The translations under genes were made by a program, and so were the position numbers. Source: Gammaproteobacteria bacterium (GTDB lineage: Bacteria; Pseudomonadota; Gammaproteobacteria; Steroidobacterales; Steroidobacteraceae). From it: a stretch of DNA of 6,554 bases. Shown one piece after another: positions 1-5,379 of this stretch; position 1 is the stretch's first letter; each line of letters begins with the position of its first letter. The stretch is from contig VBNY01000216.1 of assembly GCA_005877705.1 (NCBI GenBank), forward strand, positions 1 through 6,554. The letters are read 5' to 3'. The notes under the pieces were generated by a model that was not told the DNA's origin, did no database searches, and saw only the letters and a program-made list of their open reading frames with translations.

Positions 1-614
1 GAGACACCAGCCTCCCAGATTGGCGGTCGCGGAGCCGGTGGCGGGATCCTCGACGACCGCGGGGCCCTGAGGGAAAAAGAAGCGCGCCAGCAGCCGGCGA
101 CCCATGGGCGCGAAGATGTAGGCCATGCTGGCGCCATCGTCGCTGGCGAGCTGCGCGAGGAGATCGGGGCGCGGCCGTGCGCGGCGCACGGCCGCCTCGT
201 TGCTGAGCGGAACGATCAACTGCTCCCTGCCCGCCTTCACCCACTAGGGCCGTTCGCCGATGCCTGCAATGTCCAGCGGCGCTGGGTGGCATACACCGGG
301 ATGAGTCCGGCCTGCATCTCGAGCGTCAGGGTATCCCCCGCTAACCCGAGCGCACGGCAGACGTGGGCGGTGCCCAGCGTGGGATGGCCGGCGAACGGCA
401 TCTCATAGCTCGGCGTGAAAATGCGCACGCGCGCGTTCGCTCGTGTGGAGGGCAACATGAACGTCGTCTCGGACAGGTTGAACTGGCGAGCCAGCGCCTG
501 CATCCTTGGCGTGTCGAGCGACTCCGCGCTCTCGAAGACGCACAACGGGTTACCGCTGAATGGATCGTCCCCTTGCGTGAACACGTTGACGATCCGATAG
601 GAGTAGGTGGACAT
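1..614 (-). pseudogene. PhzF-family isomerase/epimerase-like protein, disrupted and running off the left edge
   Basis: Members of the PhzF family (phenazine biosynthesis PhzF, YddE-like proteins) are small diaminopimelate-epimerase-fold enzymes, mostly of unknown substrate. The first part (614 down to 237, 125 codons) has the family N-terminus: VNVFTQ and GNP near residues 9-23, the FNLSETTF block whose Glu49 matches the catalytic glutamate of PhzF, and MPFAGHPTLGTAHV at 72-85. It ends early at TGA 237-239, just after WTLQA. The family continues in another frame from 243 to 1, with WVKAGREQLIVPL and the hallmark EDPATGSATANLGGW. That frame has a TAG at 244-246 directly before the W. Family members usually have some 25-30 residues between the LQA and PLWV blocks, and here they are absent, so the lesion looks like a deletion plus a stop rather than one miscalled base. 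The start ATG (612-614) follows GAGGA closely. The C-terminus lies outside the window. I am confident of the family; that it is a true pseudogene is an inference that reads would confirm. Confidence 0.85.
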
Positions 615-699
615 GGGTCCTCAAGCGTGCCGCGCCGGCAGTTTCCGCGAGCGCAAGTCTAACCACCCGGCGAGAAACAATCGATGTACGCGGCTTGTC

Positions 700-703
700 G
701 GAG
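700..703 (+). promoter_or_regulatory. Shine-Dalgarno GGAG deciding the AlaX start
   Basis: GGAG lies 9 nt before ATG 713. The in-frame TTG at 695 lies on the 5' side of this site, and the extra six residues it would add are not expected in AlaX proteins, which begin close to the ARV..V block. The site therefore supports ATG 713. Confidence 0.55.
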
Positions 704-712
704 TACGAACAG

Positions 713-1420
713 ATGACCGAACTGCTATTCAGAGACGACGCCTACCTGAAGAACGCGAGCGCACGCGTGCTCGCGGTCCATGAGCGCGGGATCGAGCTTG
801 ACCGTACGATCTTCTACCCGCTAGGCGGAGGCCAGCCGGGAGACACGGGCGCATTGCTGCGTGCGAATGGTGAGCGCATTGCGATTGCCGACACGCGCAA
901 GGGCGAAACGCCCGACGGCGTCGTGCACATCCCTGCGGCCGGCATGCTCCTGCCGGAGCCTGGCGAAGCCCTCACGCTGGAAATCGATTGGGCGAGGCGC
1001 TATTCGCTCATGCGCCTGCACACCGCGCTGCATCTGATGTCTTGCGTCATCGTCGCCCCGGTATCCGGCGGCAACATTGCGGCGGACAAGGCGCGCCTCG
1101 ATTTCGATATCGACATGAACCTGCTCAACGCCGAGCGGATCGAGCGCGAAACGAATGCGCTGATCGCTGCAGGAGTCGCCACGGAGACCGTGTGGATTAC
1201 CGACGCGGAGCTGGAAGCGCAACCGGACCTCGTCAAGACCATGAGTGTGCAGCCGCCACGCGGCGCAGGTCACGTGCGGCTTCTCAGGATCCCCGGTATC
1301 GATCTGCAGCCGTGCGGCGGCACTCACGTCAGAAACATCGCCGAGATCGGCGGTATCCGTGTGCTCAAGATCCGCAACGAAGGCAAGCGCAATAAGCGAG
1401 TGGAAATCGGGCTCGCGTGA
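713..1420 (+). CDS. AlaX-type alanyl-tRNA editing protein (AlaX-M-like)
   Basis: This is a free-standing homologue of the alanyl-tRNA synthetase editing domain. The family hydrolyses mischarged Ser- or Gly-tRNA(Ala) in trans in the cytoplasm. The 235-aa product has an N-terminal OB-like half with DRTIFYPLGGGQPGDTG (residues 30-46). The GGGQ motif there is typical of the longer AlaX-M class and helps substrate recognition. The editing core follows with HTALH (His103, His107) and CGGTH (Cys201, His205), the four expected zinc ligands, all present. The length fits AlaX-M proteins, and there is no aminoacylation domain, so it is not a fragment of alaS. ATG 713 is preferred over the in-frame TTG 695 because of GGAG at 700-703 and family N-termini. 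It is divergent from the PhzF remnant, with under 100 nt between the two starts. Which mischarged amino acid it removes cannot be told from the sequence. Confidence 0.93.
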   Translation: MTELLFRDDAYLKNASARVLAVHERGIELDRTIFYPLGGGQPGDTGALLRANGERIAIADTRKGETPDGVVHIPAAGMLLPEPGEALTLEIDWARRYSLMRLHTALHLMSCVIVAPVSGGNIAADKARLDFDIDMNLLNAERIERETNALIAAGVATETVWITDAELEAQPDLVKTMSVQPPRGAGHVRLLRIPGIDLQPCGGTHVRNIAEIGGIRVLKIRNEGKRNKRVEIGLA

Positions 1421-1564
1421 TCTTTCGAGCATTGAGGACGGCGAACGCCCCGCCGGCCTAGCCTCAAGTCGCAGGCGGCCCCATTGCCATTACTGGTGTT
1501 TCTTGCGAGTTTTGCGACGCTACATTGATAGCCATCTCGGGTAGAGTGTGCACCGCGCGGCGCC

Positions 1565-1915
1565 ATGCATGTGCGATTGACGCCGGTGGTCGAGGGTCTA
1601 TCATTCGTGTCTATGCAAGCGGCATCGCTCGAGGTTCTGGAGAAGGCCAATGTGCCCGCGCCACAGGCGCGCGCTATTGTACAAGCGATCGAGATTGAGC
1701 TCGCCGGCGCAAAGGACACCTTGGCCACTAAACATGATCTCTTGCTTGCGCAGCATGCCCTCGAAGTGAAGATCGAGGGTCTGCGGGCGGACATGAGGGT
1801 GGAGTTGCATGGCGGCCTGAGCAGTGTTTCGCGTCAGATGTACGCCGCGATGCTGGGCCAGATGGCGGTATTGCTTGGCGTAGCGTACTTCTTCATCACT
1901 CACGCCGTGCACTAA
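1565..1915 (+). CDS. DUF1640/CCDC90-like small coiled-coil membrane protein
   Basis: A short protein (116 aa from ATG 1565) laid out like the bacterial DUF1640/CCDC90 relatives. It has an N-terminal amphipathic helix with VPAPQARAIVQAIEIE (residues 30-45). A coiled-coil stretch follows at about 53-82, beginning LATKHDLL and rich in E, K, L and A. A single hydrophobic segment at about 94-114 (AAMLGQMAVLLGVAYFFITH) is probably a C-terminal membrane anchor. The bacterial proteins have no settled function; their relatives in mitochondria are membrane proteins linked to the calcium uniporter. The start is uncertain. GTG 1607 has GAGGG at 1592-1596 with 10 nt spacing, and ATG 1613 fits the usual family start. 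ATG 1565 gives the longest frame but has no good ribosome site. It follows alaX in the same direction after 144 nt, so it may have its own promoter; I see no clear -35/-10 there. Confidence 0.72.
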   Translation: MHVRLTPVVEGLSFVSMQAASLEVLEKANVPAPQARAIVQAIEIELAGAKDTLATKHDLLLAQHALEVKIEGLRADMRVELHGGLSSVSRQMYAAMLGQMAVLLGVAYFFITHAVH

Positions 1916-1923
1916 GTGAGTGA
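1896..1923. terminator. Perfect 8-bp inverted repeat at the convergent gene ends, possible bidirectional terminator
   Basis: TCACTCAC (1896-1903) and GTGAGTGA (1916-1923) are exact reverse complements separated by 12 nt. The repeat spans the stop codon of the DUF1640-like gene and sits 20 nt from the end of the facing DUF4177-like gene. The stem has only moderate GC and no T-run follows on either strand, so a classical intrinsic terminator is doubtful. Its position between convergent genes is the main support. Confidence 0.35.
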
Positions 1924-1942
1924 AATCGCTGTAGGGCGCAAC

Positions 1943-2263
1943 TCACCCGGGCAGATCGATCGCGCGCTCCAGAATTGCGACCATGCTGTCGGACCGTCCC
2001 CACTCGGTCGAAGGCAAGACTATTTGCTTGAACCGCCAGCCCTGTTGGCCTTCCTTGTTGAGCGCGCTTTGAATGTCAGGCAGCCCCTGCTTGAAAAGCC
2101 CGACATGGAACGGCAGCACAATGGTCTTGTACTCGAAATTTACTCGTTGCCCACTAGCAGTCGAAGATGCGTGGGCCGCACCCGGGACTCTGGCGCCTGT
2201 AGCGAGCCGCTGTGGCAGCTTGACGACGCTGTTGTGAGCCTGTTCGCGACCGCCTCGAGCCAC
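1943..2263 (-). CDS. DUF4177-like small protein with no canonical start at the expected place
   Basis: The recognisable part is about 66 codons (2143 down to 1943). It begins VNFEYKTIVLPF and continues through a helix with LPDIQSALNKEGQQGWRF, then a strand, then MVAILER. This is the FEYK...LN..G..GW pattern of DUF4177 proteins, small cytoplasmic domains of unknown function. They normally start one or two residues before the YK strand, but here that codon is GTA (2141-2143), overlapping the TAA of the upstream gene. The only ATG, GTG or TTG upstream in frame is GTG 2263, which would add 40 residues overlapping the upstream gene. In that overlap the upstream gene's frame has the better GC third positions (28 of 37 codons against 22 of 39), so the extension is probably not native. 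The coordinates given use the canonical GTG. The alternatives are a GTA start, translational coupling, or a gene that has lost its start. Confidence 0.6.
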   Translation of the reverse strand: MARGGREQAHNSVVKLPQRLATGARVPGAAHASSTASGQRVNFEYKTIVLPFHVGLFKQGLPDIQSALNKEGQQGWRFKQIVLPSTEWGRSDSMVAILERAIDLPG

Positions 2264-2643
2264 GCCCCGAGCTCCTCGTGCGCCGCGATCGCATCAAGCG
2301 CGCCAGGCAGTCGTCCGACGAGCTCGGCGGGCTTCCAGCGCGACACGCGGTGGATGCGATGCGGCTGCCGCCCGACATCGACCATGTAGTAGCTGTCTTG
2401 GCAGAAGCGGTGGCCCTCCGCATCGACCCGCTGCCTTCTGCCGGGCGCCAGCATATCGGCCGTCACGACTCCCGCGAGCACCAGATCGGCGGCAGTGCCG
2501 TAGTAGCGAATAACTATCATGTCTCGGCCGTCGCCGTCGTATGTATTCCCGAAGACGACCCGAACTCGCGGGAAGCCGGGCACAGAAGCGTAGCCGGCTG
2601 GCTTCCGATCGCCACAGGTGTTTGGAGTACTTACGTTAGCCAC
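2140..2643 (-). CDS. Hypothetical 167-aa protein, family not recognised
   Basis: I do not recognise a family. The 167-aa product appears cytoplasmic, with no signal peptide or membrane segment. The conserved-looking core is residues 26-107. It starts with an Arg/Val-rich strand and a Gly-Asp turn (NTYDGDGRDMIVIRYYGTA, 33-51), then a helix (ADLVLAGVVTADML, 52-65), then a stretch rich in aromatic and charged residues (HRFCQDSYYMVD, 78-89), then an Arg/His run up to SRWKP. A helical segment (about 108-134) follows. The last 33 residues are rich in Ser and Arg and may be disordered. GTG 2643 is chosen because AAGGAGG lies 6 nt upstream; the frame is open to GTG 2682 but that start lacks such a site. 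Its start overlaps the stop of a 22-codon ORF by 8 nt, and its TAA overlaps the DUF4177-like reading frame, so three leftward genes seem translationally coupled. High GC at third positions supports real coding. Confidence 0.75.
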   Translation of the reverse strand: MANVSTPNTCGDRKPAGYASVPGFPRVRVVFGNTYDGDGRDMIVIRYYGTAADLVLAGVVTADMLAPGRRQRVDAEGHRFCQDSYYMVDVGRQPHRIHRVSRWKPAELVGRLPGALDAIAAHEELGAWLEAVANRLTTASSSCHSGSLQAPESRVRPTHLRLLVGNE

Positions 2644-2704
2644 GGGCGACCTCCTTGGTGGCGAATCCCAGGCCGTACTCACTCTTCGTGAAGTGCGTTT
2701 TCAT
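2636..2704 (-). CDS. 22-codon ORF coupled to the 167-aa gene (small protein or leader peptide)
   Basis: ATG 2704 opens a 22-aa reading frame beginning MKTHFTKSEYGLGF and ending KEVARG at TAA 2636-2638. A G-run (2709-2714) lies 4 nt before the ATG. The last codons, AAG GAG GTC GCC CGT GGC TAA, contain the AAGGAGG and the GTG start of the downstream gene, giving an 8-nt overlap (GTGGCTAA). Ribosomes leaving this ORF would end right on the next gene's initiation site, which is the usual layout for translational coupling. The codons resemble those of the neighbours. No run of a single amino acid suggests an attenuation leader, and there is no obvious membrane segment. It could be a genuine microprotein, a coupling leader, or the N-terminal remnant of a longer ancestral gene. 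Confidence 0.5.
   Translation of the reverse strand: MKTHFTKSEYGLGFATKEVARG
2650..2656 (-). promoter_or_regulatory. Perfect Shine-Dalgarno AAGGAGG for the 167-aa gene
   Basis: On the minus strand AAGGAGG is followed by TCGCCC and then GTG 2643. It is the strongest ribosome site in the window, it fixes the start of the 167-aa gene, and it lies wholly inside the preceding 22-codon ORF. Confidence 0.8.
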
Positions 2705-2765
2705 GTTACCCCCCTGCCGCGCGCCGATGACAGCACGCCCGTCGCGACCGACGCTGTGACGTTCG

Positions 2766-2858
2766 TCAAAAACCGTGAATGTCGCGCACCCTGGCGCAGA
2801 ACTTGGCCGCGCTGACCTTGGGCGGCTGATAGTACGCGAAGGGATGCACCTCGCGCAC
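2766..2858 (-). other. Coding-like 30-codon ORF, possible small gene or C-terminal gene remnant
   Basis: From GTG 2858 to TGA 2766 the minus strand reads VREVHPFAYYQPPKVSAAKF and on to a ...RVRDIHGF end. G or C occupies roughly five of every six third positions, as in the real genes here. Further upstream the same frame stays open but looks less protein-like (Ser, Arg, His and Gly rich), so this may be the surviving tail of a degraded gene. A GGGG run lies 9 nt before the GTG. It lies 61 nt upstream of the 22-codon ORF on the same strand and could belong to that unit. I do not recognise the sequence. Confidence 0.3.
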
Positions 2859-2902
2859 GCGGCCAGACCCCGAGCGATGCCAATGCGGCCTCCCTGAGCT
2901 GA

Positions 2903-2908
2903 TAGAAT
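2903..2908 (+). promoter_or_regulatory. Possible -10 element for tRNA-Ser
   Basis: TAGAAT matches the TATAAT consensus at five of six positions and lies 28 nt before the mature 5' end of the tRNA, in an AT-richer pocket of a GC-rich region. I could not find a good -35 hexamer at 16-18 nt upstream, so the call is weak. Confidence 0.3.
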
Positions 2909-2936
2909 ACTCGCAAGTCGCTGATTCAATTAGAAC

Positions 2937-3026
2937 GGAGAGGTGGCAGAGCGGTTGATTGCACCGGTCTTGAAAACCGGCAGACTCTCACGAGTCTCGG
3001 GAGTTCGAATCTCCCCCTCTCCGCCA
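2937..3026 (+). tRNA. tRNA-Ser, anticodon UGA
   Basis: A class II tRNA with all parts visible. The acceptor GGAGAGG (2937-2943) pairs with CCTCTCC (3016-3022), followed by discriminator G and an encoded CCA (3024-3026). The anticodon stem CCGGT/ACCGG encloses loop CTTGAAA with anticodon TGA at 2971-2973, which reads UCA and related serine codons. The long variable arm AGACTC/GAGTCT (2982-2997) is the serine signature. The T arm is GGGAG TTCGAAT CTCCC (2999-3015). No second copy of the 3' half is visible in the window, so there is no sign of an integrated element using this tRNA as its attachment site. The next gene starts 18 nt after CCA. Confidence 0.97.
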
Positions 3027-3044
3027 GTATCTACAAGGACGCGA

Positions 3045-4217
3045 ATGACTCCTCGCGCAGCTCTATTGCTGCTGATCACGGCAGCCGCCGTTGCGTTGTC
3101 CGCGTGCACCGCACTCACTCGAAAGTGCCCGCAGCCTCAGCCGCCCGCGCCGAGTGTACAGTACGACCACGCTCAGTGGTCACAGGTGACGGGTTGGGAA
3201 ACGGACCGGGTACAGGAAGCCTGGCCGGCGTTTCTCCAGAGCTGCAAGGCAATCGGCACACGCGCCGAATGGGTGTCGGTGTGCGCGGCAGCGCAGCAGA
3301 CTCAACCGCAAACCTCGCAAGACGTGCGGGCGTTCTTCGAGCGCTATTTCGAGCCCTATGGCATCTCGAGCAAACGGGGCGGCCACCGTGAGAGCAGCGG
3401 CCTGATAACCGGCTACTACGAACCGATTCTTCACGGGGCTCGGTCGCCGACACCACAATTCAGCATTCCGCTCTATTCGCCTCCGCCGGATCTGCTGACG
3501 GTCGATCTCACCTCGTTGTATCCCGAGCTGAAAGGAAAGCCGGTACGCGCGAGACTCGACGGAAACAAGGTTGTGCCGTATTACAGCCGCGGAGAACTGG
3601 CGCGCGATCCCGGCCCGCGCGGCAACGAGATCGTCTGGGTCGACAATGCACTCGATGCATTCCTTCTTCAGGTGCAGGGATCGGGCCGTGTGCAGCTTGC
3701 GGATGGTGAGACGATCCGATTGCAATATGCGGACCAAAACGGGCATCCGTACCACTCGATCGGGCGCTATCTCGTCGAACATGGCGAGCTGACACAGGAT
3801 CAGGCGACCCTGCCCGGTATCCGGGAATGGCTCACTGCGCATTCGGACCGCATTCAGGAAGTGTTGAACGCGAATCCCAGCGTCGTGTTCTTCCGTGAGG
3901 AGCCGATCGACAATCCGCTGTACGGACCGAAGGGCTCCCTGGGCGTGCCCCTGACGGCCGCAAGATCCATCGCTGTCGATCCCACTTCAGTTCCGCTCGG
4001 CGCGCCGGTGTTTCTCGCCACCAGCTTTCCGGCATCGGAGCTGACCCTGCAGCGTCTGGTCATGGCGCAGGATACCGGTGGAGCAATTCGTGGGGCGGTG
4101 CGCGCGGATTTCTTTTGGGGCTTGGGACCGGACGCCGCGCAACAGGCCGGTAAGATGCGGGAGTCGGGGCGTATGTGGTTGCTGTGGCCCAAGAATGTTG
4201 CGCTGCCGGTGAAGTAG
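3045..4217 (+). CDS. mltA: Membrane-bound lytic murein transglycosylase A (MltA), outer-membrane lipoprotein
   Basis: MltA cleaves the beta-1,4 bond between N-acetylmuramic acid and N-acetylglucosamine in peptidoglycan and leaves a 1,6-anhydro end. It acts at the inner face of the outer membrane in cell-wall turnover. The 390-aa product begins with a lipoprotein signal peptide with lipobox LSAC (Cys21). The residue after Cys is not Asp, which fits outer-membrane sorting. The MltA domain begins around GLITGYYEP (residues 119-127). The C-terminal 3D (barwin-like) domain has MAQDTGGAIRG and RADFFWGLG, with Asp343 and Asp355; one of these should match the catalytic aspartate (Asp308) of E. coli MltA. 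It ends with SGRMWLLWPK. The length is close to the E. coli enzyme. ATG 3045 is chosen over an upstream in-frame start that would read through the tRNA, and AAGGA (3035-3039) precedes it by 5 nt. With only 18 nt after the tRNA it probably shares the tRNA promoter. Confidence 0.95.
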   Translation: MTPRAALLLLITAAAVALSACTALTRKCPQPQPPAPSVQYDHAQWSQVTGWETDRVQEAWPAFLQSCKAIGTRAEWVSVCAAAQQTQPQTSQDVRAFFERYFEPYGISSKRGGHRESSGLITGYYEPILHGARSPTPQFSIPLYSPPPDLLTVDLTSLYPELKGKPVRARLDGNKVVPYYSRGELARDPGPRGNEIVWVDNALDAFLLQVQGSGRVQLADGETIRLQYADQNGHPYHSIGRYLVEHGELTQDQATLPGIREWLTAHSDRIQEVLNANPSVVFFREEPIDNPLYGPKGSLGVPLTAARSIAVDPTSVPLGAPVFLATSFPASELTLQRLVMAQDTGGAIRGAVRADFFWGLGPDAAQQAGKMRESGRMWLLWPKNVALPVK

Positions 4218-4220
4218 GCT

Positions 4221-4257
4221 GACCCACGACAAAGACGTCGCGCTAGGGTGCTGGGTC
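4221..4257. terminator. Weak inverted repeat between convergent mltA and propeller genes
   Basis: GACCCA (4221-4226) pairs with TGGGTC (4252-4257), with a smaller CGAC/GTCG hairpin (4227-4240) inside the loop. It covers the 25-nt gap between the two convergent stop codons and the last codons of the minus-strand gene. There is no T-tract on either side. It may help end transcription from both directions, but a six-base stem of this size could also be chance. Confidence 0.22.
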
Positions 4258-5349
4258 GAGGAACAAGAGCCGCAACGACCCCGGAACGATACGTATACGT
4301 GGCCGGGGCGCGTTAGGCGATCCACCTGGCCCAGCACCGCTCGCGTGCGCCGCACGGCCCGACGCTCCAGTGCCGCTGGCCGCCTCATCGAGATCCGCCG
4401 CCACCAGATAGATGCGCCCGGTGTCGGGATCGAGGCTCATCGTGCGCGCTGTGGGTGCCGTCGCAATGTTGCCGAGCGCCACGAATGTCTGCGGATCCTT
4501 CTCCTCGATCACCGAGAGATTGCCGTCGCGGCCATTGGAGCTGAAGACGCGCTTGCGCTTCGGATCGAATGCGGCGGCGTCGGTACCGCTGCCGATCGGC
4601 AGCGTTGCGACGGTGGCGCCGCTGTCACTGTTCACAACCACCAGAACGTTGTTGACGCAGCTCGAGAACAGCCGATGGTTGGCGACATCAATCGCCAACC
4701 CGTGCGGCCGATCACAATTGGGAATGGGCCAGCGTGCATCGACCAGGTTGGCGCGGGTGTCAATGCGGACGATCTCGCGCTTTTGCTCGCCGTTCACATA
4801 CAGCTTGCCATTCTCGCCGGCGACGGCGAATTCGAGCTTGCCGCCCGTCTCCACCGTCGCCACGACGCTGTCCGTCTTCGGATCAATCACGGTCACCGTG
4901 CCGGGATCGCCGTTGATCACGAAGATATGGCCGCTCGCCCGGTCGAAGGCCACGGCATCGGCGTCCGCGCCGGCCTTGATGCGCTTTTGGGGTTTCAGAG
5001 TCTTGAGATCGAACGAAGCCGCCTCACCCGCGCGCCCGTCATCGGTGTAGCCGCGCCCGCTCGCCGTCGCGATCGCAATGCCATGGGTCCCGCCCGTGAA
5101 GCCTGCCACTTGGCCCAGTATCCGGCCGTCCCGGCCATCGACGACCGTCACTCGATCGCCATGCGCCACATATACCCGGTGCGAGGCGGGATCGAAGACC
5201 ACGTAGTCCCATCGATCCGGGGCGCCGAGCGGCACCGTGCGACTCACTCGATATTGGGGCACCGTCTGTGCTTTGCTGGGCACGGTGAGAGCCAGCGTGA
5301 GCGCGACGGCGGCGGCAGCGTGCGCGGCGCCACGGAGGAGTCGTTTCAT
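4243..5349 (-). CDS. Exported YncE/YVTN-family beta-propeller protein
   Basis: The 368-aa product starts with a Sec signal peptide (MKRLLRG, hydrophobic Ala/Leu core, likely cut after SKA at residue 27), so it should be periplasmic. The mature part is a chain of propeller blades of the YncE/YVTN type. Each has a D.A.(N)R.YV strand followed by (V)TV(I)D and a T..VVATV turn, for example VFDPASHRVYVAHGDRVTVV, FVINGDPGTVTVIDPKTDSV and LFSSCVNNVLVVVNSDSGAT. About six blades can be counted. Near the C-terminus a Gly/Ala/Ser-rich insert separates the last IYLVAADLDE strand from the closing VPGSLRLLFLDP strand. The molecular role of this family is poorly known: binding scaffolds, and possibly links to metal or redox proteins. 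ATG 5349 is preferred to GTG 5370 because it gives a standard signal peptide. It lies 30 nt downstream of the cytochrome c gene, so they are probably one operon. Confidence 0.87.
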   Translation of the reverse strand: MKRLLRGAAHAAAAVALTLALTVPSKAQTVPQYRVSRTVPLGAPDRWDYVVFDPASHRVYVAHGDRVTVVDGRDGRILGQVAGFTGGTHGIAIATASGRGYTDDGRAGEAASFDLKTLKPQKRIKAGADADAVAFDRASGHIFVINGDPGTVTVIDPKTDSVVATVETGGKLEFAVAGENGKLYVNGEQKREIVRIDTRANLVDARWPIPNCDRPHGLAIDVANHRLFSSCVNNVLVVVNSDSGATVATLPIGSGTDAAAFDPKRKRVFSSNGRDGNLSVIEEKDPQTFVALGNIATAPTARTMSLDPDTGRIYLVAADLDEAASGTGASGRAAHASGAGPGGSPNAPRPRIRIVPGSLRLLFLDPAP

Positions 5350-5379
5350 GCGGCCACTACACGATGACACGATCGCGGG

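Noticed and set aside
695..712. TTG 695 as the start of the AlaX gene
   Set aside because: The GGAG ribosome site lies downstream of it, and family N-termini match ATG 713.
1503..1560. Promoter for the DUF1640-like gene (TTGCGA repeats before an AT-rich patch)
   Set aside because: No spacing gives both a fair -35 and a fair -10, so the match is no better than chance.
1916..2389. Plus-strand 157-codon open frame
   Set aside because: It has no family pattern and lies opposite the DUF4177-like and 167-aa genes, whose minus-strand frames carry the domain and codon signals.
2740..2775. TTGACG on the minus strand as the -35 of the leftward cluster
   Set aside because: No -10-like hexamer lies 16-18 nt downstream; the region there is GC-rich.
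2937..3026. tRNA-Ser as the attachment site of an integrated island
   Set aside because: No integrase and no second copy of the tRNA 3' end is visible, and mltA follows directly on the 3' side.
713..3026. Functional link between the AlaX editing protein (Ser-tRNA(Ala)) and the tRNA-Ser gene
   Set aside because: They are about 1.5 kb apart with an unrelated opposite-strand cluster between them. AlaX acts on tRNA(Ala), not tRNA(Ser), so the proximity looks accidental.
2943..3044. In-frame N-terminal extension of mltA starting inside the tRNA
   Set aside because: It is a translation of the tRNA-Ser sequence. The lipoprotein signal peptide begins at ATG 3045, which has a ribosome site.
4345..5367. 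Plus-strand 340-codon open frame
   Set aside because: It is the mirror of the propeller gene in GC-rich DNA. Its translation is Arg/His/Ala-rich with no motifs, whereas the minus strand has a signal peptide and blades.
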